Shown here in pieces: positions 1 to 12,500 of a DNA stretch of 64,000 bases. Made by a program: the position numbers and the translations under genes. Below the pieces are notes generated by a model. It searched no databases and was not told where the DNA came from. It was given only the letters and a program-made list of their open reading frames with translations. Each line of letters starts with the position of its first letter. Position 1 is the first letter of the stretch. The stretch comes from Trichoplax sp. H2 (lineage: Eukaryota > Placozoa > Uniplacotomia > Trichoplacea): positions 310,001-374,000 of the forward strand of contig NOWV01000067.1 in the NCBI GenBank assembly GCA_003344405.1, given 5' to 3'.

Positions 1-293
1 GACATTATCAATTTAAAGATAGCGATATACGGATAGGTAAAAAGCAAGTCACTCAAAGGAAGAAAGAAGTAGATGTAGATATTAATATATTGCTCAACCT
101 TTATGCATACTGTAATGACGGTCTATAGAAACCAACCTTAGCAACACAGTAAAGTTATAGTCGGAAAAGAATGTTCAAGAAAACAAAGTCTGTTATCAAC
201 TATTCTGATCTTGTATGAAACTTAGTTGTAGTTATAGTTTATTAAAATAGGAAAATTCCTAAATTGGTGACTTTTTTCCAATGTATTTTACAG
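1..293. other. 5' flank of first visible exon of NWD gene A (probable intron)
   Basis: No coding exon was recognised here. By comparison with genes B and C, an upstream exon of about 36 codons ending in a phase-1 donor should precede the exon at 294. No segment matching their SSTFT-type exon end was found, so that exon probably lies before the window. The last bases form a good pyrimidine-rich acceptor ending in TTTTACAG. Confidence 0.5.
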
Positions 294-502
294 ATACTAT
301 CAAGGAACGGGAACAACTTGTGCAAGATATTTATCCTAAATTACGTAGTTATTGTCGCCATCGTTATGATATTGATTTTCAAGCTATTGATACGAGGATG
401 GATCATATCTACCATCGCTGCTATGATGATCATTATTTACAAGAATTATTACTCCATGAAATTCGATGCAGTCGACAATCCATGATAGGATCTTATTTTG
501 TG
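294..502 (+). CDS. Gene A exon: DUF4062-like domain
   Basis: Enters at phase 1 after TTTTACAG and leaves at phase 0 before GTAAGT, exactly like the matching exons at 22431 and 37703. It starts D-T-I-K-E-R-E and ends Y-F-V where B and C have N-F-V. It is one codon longer than theirs, and the central WGVRDEA motif is lost. Confidence 0.75.
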
Positions 503-3500
503 GTAAGTTATCATTTGGTAACAATCCATCCCCTTAAGTCATTCCTTCCCTATCCAATTGATAATTTCCTTTTTATGTAATCGACTATAAAATAACCTTA
601 TGGTTTACCTAGCTTGACTATCACTATTTTATTCTTATCGGGTGGAAGTTAGTCAAAATTATCATACATATTCCTGGTTCATTTTATTGACTGATCACAA
701 TTTTGGCACAAAATTGACACAATACATTCATATTTCGGGATGATATCTGATTGCATGATTTTATTTTTTAAATAATCCAACTTCATCGTTTTTGTTATCT
801 TATAATCATGATAACTTGAAGTTCTATTATTATCCAAGTGGATTTTTATTAATCATGTAAATACCAGTTTGACTCTAATTATACTTGCCTTATTGGCAAA
901 AAATCTTTCATCTTTCTTCCGCATCCTTATAAATCAATACCTTCTAAGATCAATTAGTCTACATCATTTATTATCATGCAGGCTTGTTTTCAGCATTTTA
1001 CTTTTCAAATGCATGAGCTCCTATTACTATATTCTCTCTATAATAAATTCGTCATACTAGTGTGGGTAGATTTTCTTTCTTCAACTTCTAGACAAGACAT
1101 TCTTAGAGCTATTGGTCATTTTTTTCTTAACTATTGTCCAAATATCCAAAGCTAGACAATGTGCTATGAATGCTAAAGTATAAGTTTTCAATTATATTTT
1201 TATTTAAAATCAATTTTCTCATCAAAGTAAAAGATGATTACTATTAGTTATTTAATGTTTAATTTCTGTCCATTCCAATTTTTATTTATCCTTTTTATTT
1301 AAGGTATTTTGTATGCGTGAAAGGCAATCTAAGGGTACATGTCGTGATCGCCCATAAATTATTTGAGGAGAGTTGCTTTAAGATTAGGGTACCTCCGGTT
1401 TATGTACTTATAAGCCAGTACTTTTTAAATTGATAGAATAAGAAAGAGAAACTAGTCGAATCGAAAATTTTATCGTTAGTCAATAGAATTATAGTATTTT
1501 ACGAGGTATTTAAGGTTAACAGAAATAAAGCATGTGGATAGTATTCAATGCGGATATTATTGTATCCGTGCCATTACGAGTAAATAGCGCCTTTGGATGA
1601 GGTGATGAGATGGATAAACTGACAGGTTACTGAATATAAAAGGAATAAAATTATCGATTTGTTACAAGTATTTACGCAAAGTATTAAAATTTAGTGAATT
1701 TCTCTTTTACCTAAGACCATAAATATAACTCTATCTGACCTATCATTAATTAACATAAAGGGTCGCATGTTTTAGGTTATTTTATTAATTGAAAAAGCAT
1801 ACCGTATCTAACATTGTTTCAAGATTCAGTAGAAATCTGTATTTATTTATTAGTAGTTAGGAATTTAGCGCTATTACGGTAATACGATCCTGTAACTTAC
1901 AGGTTTAAAAATTTGCTTACATTACAGCGTTTACTATTAGCTTTAGGGTTGACTTAGGATCGAGTAAATATGCTACCGTAATCTTATTTATATTAATTAT
2001 ACCATGTTTATATATATGACTTAAATCTTTAAATATTACAAGATTGCACTCTTGAAACACAAAAATATTACATTAAGGAACGTAGTATTACTGTTATAAC
2101 AAGATCCATTAATTTTAGAGATTGCAAGGATTATAAAGTTATGAAAGTAGTTAAGGGACCATAAGTTTCTAACCGCATAGGGCATTAAATATGTTTCCTT
2201 TTATGGCACCACATTAGCATAGCAATCAATAGACTAAGTAAGACCATAAATTTTCCGTATTCAATGCCATAATTGATTTGTATATCTTCATATTGTGAAA
2301 TCAAAGAAAAATTTTTCGAGTATGATTTTTTACTTAGAATCATCATATACCGTAGCTCGAGAGCTAAACGAGAAAAAACCAAAAAGGAAAATAAGTTTAC
2401 AAATGTAAGAAAGAACTTATTTTCTCGAGTAAACGTATATGCCCAAATCGCGATATAAATTGCTGAATTGTTTAATTCAGTATCGGACAGATGCACCAAG
2501 ATATAAGTGACGGTAAATTAACAAAATCTCTACTAGCAAAATGTATAGATTTCGATAGCGCTATTATCTCACTCTGACCATCAAACAATATTCGTTAGAT
2601 ATTGATGGACCCATGCCATGGAATTTTATAGGTATAGAGATATTTTAGCAGTATAGGGATAGTTCTAAATTTGTAACGAATAGATACACAAGTTATAGCT
2701 GGTAGTGTAGAAATATGTTAGATCGATTAAATGATCCATGCTTTCTACAATAATCATGAATTACTTTGCACATTTGCAAATACAACGAATCATGATTTGT
2801 ATGGCGTATCAGGATTACAGCGATCAAAAACTAATATTGGCCAAACATCTAAATTATTTTCATATTATCAAATTTCTAACCTAAAAACTTTTTTATTGCT
2901 AATAGAAAAATAGCAAATAGATAAATAAACATTTCTAAAATATTGAAGATAGAAAATCGATTAAAACATGAAATATTAAATCATCTTAATAACTGTATTT
3001 AGGAGTATAAAATCAAATATTGGTAATACGAAGTATAGTAAATGAAAAACATACAATGACAACTTTTCCATGGTTTGATTCATATATGAATTGGAAAATA
3101 AAAAGAGCTTCATTTATATTATTGATGAATACTGATCTACATATTCTAGAAGATCAAAAGATTGTTGTTACCGTAGCGGTAAAAATTATTATTATATAAT
3201 GAACATGCATTACCGGACGCTGATCAGATCAACTAGATAGGAAATAATGAAAATTTATTTAGGATTTCCAGAAGTTACTAGCTAATTTATTAATTTGCTT
3301 CGGTAACCTAATAGAAAGCCTTATACAGGCGATAAAAGAATATTGTTTTGCTTTAATAGACAAATGCAGTAAAAATATGTTACGGTCAATATGTGTTTTC
3401 CCCACAATAGCTGTATACAGTATCTCCAATATTTCAATTATTTACTAGCATGGCATACATCTATGGAAGAGTCTGCAAATTATTGGGTTTTGCCAACATG

Positions 3501-6500
3501 CTGCCAATGTTTTAGCGGCCAATTACAGTAGTTAAACTTGCTGTCATGGCGACGGTCTATTCTTTTGCTACTTAGTGCTCGTATCATTGTTTTATCTGGA
3601 ATATAACTCTAAGGATCTGTCATAAGAAGATTCATAATAATAAAATGCTGCTAGTCAGATATACCCGTCAAGACGGCTGCGAGCTGTGCCGTTGTAGCCA
3701 TTTTCTCAATACAATAACTACAAATTATTAGTACCTTCCTTAATGATACCATCAGGACGATAACCATACAACTACTGTAAACATTATTTTTGTCTACAAT
3801 ACGCATGTTAATTGAAATATCTTTGATACTGGCATATCGTGCTGAAGCCCTAATTTAGTACAAAATCATAATTTGTCGTTCTCGAAAGGCAACACAATGA
3901 TTTTGCCTTATTTTAGCCATATTATCAAGCTAATATCTCCAATATTAGAGTATCGATAATTTTATGATATAGTCATGAAAATGATTGAATTATAATAGCC
4001 CAAGCTTTTAATGATTGGGAATCATACTCCATTGCATCCTTCAAACCGTTCGTTTATGTCACCGTGTCTGCATATTGTTTTATATTTAGTAAGTTTCGGG
4101 CCATTACTATAAATTATGGCACTGCACAGATGAAAATTGAACCGACTTTTATAGATTTTAGCGTAGATCTATTGCTAGTTATGACTGCGCCTATCAAAAA
4201 GCCTATAAATGGTTATGCTGTGGTCATGAAATCGTTACATCTTAGAGTAGATTAAAGAATTGGTATCAGCTTTATTATAGATCTGAGGTGTAAAGGCATC
4301 GCAGGATCGAATAAAACTTTACTAAAAAAAATAAAGTAGATTAGAGCAATGTTAGCAGTTATAAGTTTCAAAGCCTGCTCTCAGTTATTAATATTACGGA
4401 GCCTATCGCTAATAAAGTATCACCTATACGTCTAAATAATTCATTAAGGAAGTAGATTGATACACACCCATATATATCAGAAAGATCAATTGATTGTAAG
4501 TCTACATCAAACTTTAAACTTGTGTCGTACCATAACAGGGTTAAGGCTACTGAAGATCTATCTGTCAGTATCCACAGAGCTTTTTTATTTCATAGGCAAG
4601 ATCTAATGATATATTTAGTAATTCGAAAGTGATTCGTAAAAAACGTTCCTACACGATTCCCAAAATTGTTGGAGACTGCTAGAAACCACGGTAGTTTCTT
4701 TTTTCTTTCTTGATGTAGCAATACAGGTTAAAGTTATTCTGAAAAGTTAGGTGCCTTGATCCCCTGAAGTACGTTGAATTATTTGATAAGAAAGAATGAC
4801 ATTGCGCAATGATATGGCTAAAATATGTCTGCATAAATTTAAAATTCTTATTTTCCATTACTGATATTCATCTGATAAAGAACTTGTATATCATCTTATT
4901 TTAAATTCTGAGGATTTAAATTTAGCTATTCAGTTGTAAATATAGACTCAGCATTTGATCTATTTATGATTTAAATCAGCTGTTGGGTTTCCATTTTTAT
5001 GAAAGTTTAATAATCTTTTTCAAACTGTATTTGCTTATGTAAGCAGAGATATTCAAAACTGTAAATAGCTTCGGATAAATAACATGAATTATAAATTTCC
5101 AATAATAGCTATAGATAGTCTTGATTTATGTGCATACATTATGATTAATCCTCTATCTGATGTTATATCCGCTAAGCAAATGATCTATGGTAGATTGCCT
5201 CCATTTTGTATTGCAGTCCATTGTAGTCAATAATAGTTTTGAGTAACTATTTTTTTCTATTTCAACTGATGAAGACATTTTAGTTATTATTTTATTCATA
5301 TGATAAAAAGTCCAAAATTAGGCTTTCCTGCGAGATCTTAATCAAATTAGCAAGATTCTACTTAATTTAGACTAATAGATAATTGCTAGCTCTTTAATCG
5401 ATATCAAAATTAATTAACCTCCATTTTTGTAAATCCAAAATTACTTTATTTTTGTAGGCTCTATTAGGACAAAAATATGGCTATTCTCCATTACCAAACC
5501 AGATATCGGGCTTCTGCTTTAGATTAATACGTGAATGTTTAATAAATAATGATAAACCAGTAGAATCATTAGATCAATGGTTTAAAGAAGATACAAATGC
5601 AGTTCCATCGGTTTACGTTTTGCAATCTATATCATCTTGCTTAAAAAATTACAATAATTTGGAAGCAAAAGTAGAATTACAAGCTGAAGATGCGACTACC
5701 TGGTTGGAAATATGTCGGAAGCTTCAGAAGTTGTTATGGTTTGCAGTTGATCGACTAATAGCAACCGAAAAAATAACTCCTGAAGATGGACTTAAATTGA
5801 AAATATCAAGTAAGATTAACATTTTCTTGCTATTCCGCTATTTTATATAATAATTAAGAGCTATGATGATTAGACTATGATATTTAGAGCTACTTGTTCC
5901 CCGAATAATATTCAGAGTTACTATCATCAATAGATGATATTTAGAAAGTATGATGAGTTAGATCATCTTTCAGCTCCTTTAACATTGTTAGCTTTACATA
6001 CGTTCCTATAAACATGCACATTTTTTCGCAATAATACGTATAATTAGGACTAGATCAAGAGATTACTTGTGGGATTCTTGATGCAGATAAAGAGTTCATC
6101 AATGAAAATTGCCTAGGAATGATTAGGACATTTGCTAATGTAGAGTCTATTTCTAATGACGATGCTATTATGGCTTATTTCGATATCGACAAAGAAAAGC
6201 AAGAAATTGATGAAAGAGCTAATCAGTTACTTTGCAAGTTACGTGATGATAAGCTACTTGAAAAGTTAGATCAACAACAAATATCACAATTTACGATCGA
6301 TTGGCAAGCAGATGGTATCAATCCAGAACAGTATCAGCAACACTTTGATTATATACAGCAGTTTTGCTTGAAATTTTATAAAAGTATAAAAGGCATGATT
6401 GATAAAACGATGATGAACATTGGCGATCATGTCATTGATAGTAATCCATTATATCAAGAAATTTTGCATCATTTACATTTCTGTCTAAAACAAACACGTA

Positions 6501-9500
6501 CATTTTATGGCCGACAGAAAGAATTAGCTACTGTTCAAGATTATCTTCACCAAGTCTTAACGAAGCCATCGCCGTCATTACCGAAAAATAGGAGCAGCCC
6601 ATTGGTTATTCTGGGTCCTGCTGGCTCTGGCAAGACAGCGCTAATTGCAAAATGTTTCGAATGGTCCAGTAAAAATGTAACTGCAGCTGATATTATAGTA
6701 CGATTTTTAGGACGCACCGTGGATAGCTTAACTGTATGCAAAACATTGACATCATTGTGCCAACAAATTGGCCAATTATATGACCAATCACCGGATGATA
6801 TACCTAAGCACAATGCAAAATTAGTCATCTATTTTCTCCGTCTATTAACCTTTGCCAATCGTCGTAAGCCATTAATTATACTGCTAGATGGACTTGATGA
6901 ATTACCTTTTAACGAAACAGATGATCATCATTTATCCTGGCTACCGAAACAACTACCACCTTATGTGGCTATGATAATCTCTGTTCAGGATGATGCCAAT
7001 CATCATCAACAATTAAAAGCGATAAAGAATGCATTTCCTATTAATTCTTTTTATATTGAATTACAGCCTTTAGCTATAGATACAGCTTTACAAATTGTTG
7101 ATGATTGGCTATACGTTAAATCCAGGACGTTAACATCTCAACAGCGACAACTAATTTCCAGTGCTATTCTACGATGTAGCTTGCCTTTATTTATTAAATT
7201 AATTTTTAATCAAGCCATCCAGTGGCATTCTTATGACTCCATTTCTCAAGCTGATTTGCCCTTTGATACTGCATCAGCGATTCATAAATTATTTGATCGT
7301 CTCGAAATGATACATGGTAAAGCGTTATTTTCTCGTACAGCTATTTACATTACCTCAACACGATATGGCTTAACTGAAAATGAAATACAAGACCTATTAT
7401 CGTGTGATCACCAAGTTATGGAGGAGATCCATCGATATCAGCCTGATCAAGCTATTATAGCTGTTCCAGCATTGCTTTGGCTACGTTTAAAACATGATTT
7501 AAATGACTATGTTCTTGAACATGAAATTAACGGTTTAACAGTAATGCGTTGGTACCATCAACAATTTAATGAAGTTGTTAGGCAGCGTTATCTAAGTAAT
7601 GACCAAATACAGGAAGAAATCCACAGTCAATGTGCTAATTACTATATTGGTAAAGGATTAATGAGCTTAACTAAAGGATCATACTATAGTATCGCAGATT
7701 ATAATCAACATCATCAGCATTCTATTCTGTCACAGGATGCTAACGATGATTGCAGCTCTCAAAATCGCGGTATTAATAGTGATCGCTTACAACTACAACC
7801 TATGATTTATCATGTTCAAGCCGAGTCCAAACAAAATCACAAAATACGCTATAATTTACGCAAATTAAATGAATTACCATATCATTTAATTCATAGTAAT
7901 CGACTTAGTGAAGTTAAAGAAAGGCTATTTTGCTTTTATCCATGGTTAATTACTAAATTACAGGCATTATCTTTACCCGCAGTATTAGGTGATTTTGAAT
8001 TATTGCTTAGTAAAACACACGATATTGAAATTAAAATAATTTATGATGCTATGCGATTATCCTATCAGACGCTTGATCAAGATGCATTTAGTTTGGCAGC
8101 TGAATTAATTGGTCAATTGTCAACATTAGCTAGTAATGAATATCAATATTTGCAATTATTGATTGAATCGGCAGAAGAGATTGGAGCTCAACACTCACCC
8201 CTCTTACCAGTAACATCTTGCTTATTTCCACCTGGTGGTGTCCTACGTTATACATTACATGATTGTAAAGGTGAAATATTATGCTTAGAAACAACATCGA
8301 ATTTTCAGTATATTCTAGCTGGATCAACTGATCATCTAGTGCGTGTTTGGAATGTAACCACTGGTGAGCTTATCCATACGTTAGACAAGCATACCAGTGC
8401 AGTACACGGTGTTCATGTTACTTCTGATTGTCGAATTATCCTCTCCTATACCTATAATATTGATGTAATTGCTAATCATGAAGTCTTAGCTTGGAATTTA
8501 CAAACTGGCGAGTATCTATATAATTTACGTGGACATAGTGGTGGACCGTGCCCGATCATATCAACATATGATTCACATTTTGCTCTCTCTGGATGTCATA
8601 ATAATTTAAAATTACAAGCATGGCTTGATCATGTTCAATTAGGTCAAGATATAACTAATCGTCAAATTGATGACGATAATGATATTATGGAATATTTGTT
8701 CGATTATGATGATGCTGAGTTTTATGCATTTCATATTATATTATGGAACCTAGATGATGGCCGTATTAACAATATATTAGAAGGTCATACTGGTGAAATA
8801 TTGCAAGTTTGTGTAACTAGTAATGATCGTTATATTTTATCATGCTCACGAGATCAAACAACACGAATTTGGGATTTAGCTACAAAGCAAAGCATACGAG
8901 TTATACGTGAACCAAAATGCCATGATTATATGCTTCATTTAGCAGTTACACAAGATAGTCGATTTGCAGTTATTCATGGGCGCCATTTAGGTGTATATTG
9001 TATTGATGATGGTCAACAAATCTATCAATTACAGGAAGATAATTGCTATCCCGATGTGACAAATATCAAAATCAGTAATGATGATCAAAATGTTATTGTC
9101 AGTTACAGTGATAATTGTGCTGAAATATGGAATATTATGACCGGCGAATTAATATGCCATTTCCAAGATAAAACAACATCACAAGAATTCAATGCGTGCC
9201 ATGTTAGCGGTGCCGATATAACCTTAGGCAATCATTTAGTTGTGGCATCAGGTTATAATGTACCTAAAATTGTCGATTTTGAAAATGGCAGAATCGTTGG
9301 TCAATTAAATAGTCATACCAGTAAGGTCAATCAATTAATTGTTTCGACAGATAATCAGGAACCGATAGCTTTTACAGCATCCGATGATCGTACTATTAAA
9401 ACATGGAATCTTTCTAATCTTGATATTCCAAAATTAGAATTGCCGCGACATAAGAAAGATATTACTTTTATCACTATATGCAAAGAGAAAAATTATTATG

Positions 9501-12500
9501 TTTCAGGGTCGATGGACAATACCTTGAAAAAATGGGATTTAGAGACGGGTGAATTATTAGAAACATTAACTATATCATCGGGTTTCTTATATTCAGTCCA
9601 TATTATGCCACATGGTCAAGTGGGTCATTGCTTTCCATTAGATACTGCTACTCGCGTTAAAATTGACATGGTGAATTTTCTTGTCCTAGAAACTCATAGT
9701 CTTGATTCTATGGCTCTAATTGGAGCGCATATGACAACTTCAGGGGAATATCTGGTAGGGATTACCATCAAGAATGATATAATTACATGGCAAATTAAGC
9801 ATTTTCAGCAAAAAGCTAAATTTGCATTGAATGCCATAATTAAACATCTCGCATTAGTTAAATCAAGATATATCTTAACTGTTGATAATAGTGAAGCTGA
9901 GGGTAAACGAATTTTTGATGCTAAAATTATCCATGTTTGGGACTTAAAGACGTTAAAACCTGTAGATCGTCTAATTGGACATACGCGTACTATTACCTGT
10001 ATGATCAAGACACGAAATGAACGATATTTATTAACAGGAAGCAGTGATACAACAGTTATCATTTGGGATATGGAAACGCGAAAAATACATGGTAAAATGG
10101 CTGCACATCAGAGCAGTATCAAATCGATAGCAGTAGCAATAACTGAGAATAAATTAATTGCTGCCAGTGGTAGTGATCGTGGTGTTGTTTGTTTATGGGA
10201 CTTCCATCAGCCTAATTGCAAAGTCATGCATCAATTGGAAGGACATCAATCATCGGTAGAAGGTTTAACCTTTGCCCTAGATGATAATTATTTGATTTCC
10301 ATGTCAACTAAAGAGAGTGTCTTAAAGATATGGCATACTAAGAGAGGCTATCTCATTGCCAACTATTATTTGCATGCAAATCCAACTAATTTTACTGAAT
10401 GCGCTAAAAAAAACATCATCATTATTGGTCTGGAGGATGGTCGAGTCATGAGATTAAAAGTTAATCGATTAACTGATGAATATCTTAAGTTTGACGATGA
10501 TCAAGCTACGGTATGTACCTGTTTGTAATATGTTTTTTTTCACAAATACTAATTGTATCTTTGAAAGCAATGAATTAATTCGAACACTATTATTTTCTTT
10601 ACCTTAATTTGCTATATTAATTCAGATAATATGATTAGCTATCTATGTCTTACATGCTTCTGGAATCGAATTTTTACTGTGTATTAATGGTGGTATTAGC
10701 ATTTACATTGTCGTTGACGCCAATTTATCTGCTTAAGTTAATCATTTATATTTTATTTTAAAGCTTACTAATACAATTATGAAGTTAGTCTGCTATAGAG
10801 TGTATATGTATCGTAGATCAGATGATGTCAAATTTTTATCTGATAGCATTGTATAGAAAACGAGAGATGGATTTCCTTTACTTGAACTTTGAGTTAAACT
10901 GACAGTGTTTTTCTCGTTTCATTAGGCGGTAAAAGATCTTCATATCAGCGCCATACCTGAAAATGGTGCAGACGTAGATCGTAATAGTCTGGCTAGAGAA
11001 CAGAATGTAAGCTAAAAGTTTTTCAGATGAAATTCGCAATCTTTTAATTGGTTTTAAGATTAATTTAATGAGATGAAATCAATTTCATTTTATTGGATTA
11101 TCATTAGTTCAATGAGGAAACTCCTCCATTGGTTAATGGTCACTCAACAACGGAGGAAATTGACAGTTCTGAAGTTGTTAGTCGTAAAAGTGATGATATA
11201 AAGGTATACAAAGCAACTTTAATGTAACCCGTAAGGCATTTTTAGTAAACTTGGTAATGATAATGATTATTTTAATTGCTATTTAAATCACTTAAGAGAA
11301 GAGACAGTCAAGCTAAAGAATTTAATAGAGATGTAAGTTAAATATAGGTTAAACGGAATTTGAAGTACAGCAAGCCTTTTCGCGAATATAATTTGATTTA
11401 GCGATATTTTAAACAATTTTAGTTCATCTTAATGCTTAAAAGTCAAATTTTGTAGCTGAAAAGGATGCACGTATCAATTGAATGTTAGTTGTAACGTTGC
11501 TTTCAATCATTTTTAAAACTTAATTAGGAGAAAATGCGTCGATTAAGCGCTCAGATGTCTGATTTATTTAATACTGAAAGCGTTTCAGAAAATCAAGACG
11601 TAAGTCCAACATTGATTAGATTAATAGTATCAAGATCAGTTCAATTAATCTATTTTAGAAAGTGATCTTGGAATAAGCTATTAATATTAAGCATATTAAA
11701 TGTTCAATGAGTTCCGGGAAAAATAGGATACGAGCATAATCTCTTTTACTAGAAATCGAATAGCTGATATTAGATGGGAGATGGGGTGATAAATTGTATT
11801 CGTATAGTTATAGTCAATAACTTCATCGATCTTTTTTCCCATTAGAATTAAAGTTAACTAATTTAGATCATTTAGTATTGAGTGAAGAATTGAAAACATC
11901 GTCAGTGATGATAAAATTAATAAGAAAGGTTTTAGCCGATAAGATGTTCAGATTTACTATTCTCTTGTTTATATAGGTTATATCTCTGCGGCGAAATAGT
12001 GGTACCAGCGGAAGAGAAAATCTAGCTCCTGCCGGAATGAGAATAAGCCACGATCATGGTCAAGATCAGCATAAATTTTTAGCTAAGCTAGAAGCTGCAA
12101 AAACTTCCGTCAATTCCCCACTTCCAGCTTCGAATGCAAACCAATTGGATGCTAATGGTGCAAATACCGGCGATGTTGTACAGGCAGAAACATTAACTAT
12201 TCCTCAAGTAGATGGTCATAATGGTGTTATCACCGAAGAACATGGTTTTAATAATTTGAGTACAGCGACATCAAGTCAACAAATTTCCGAAGAGAAATTA
12301 GTACCCAATTTATCAAATCCAAATAAGGTCAGATATGAAGTTATTGGCCATCTGTTATGTGAGAATAGGCTAATTTTAACTTAAAATGAGTTGGAATTAA
12401 ATGACTTTCCTTATTTTCATTTTACATTACTGTATTTGAAGAAGATTAAATATGTTATTACTTCACTGTTTTGAAAATTTTAATAATTGCGTACATATAA

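Noticed and set aside
6547-6828. Antisense frame over the gene A NACHT domain
   Set aside because: Shadow of a clearly coding exon; the sense strand has Walker motifs and paralogue support.
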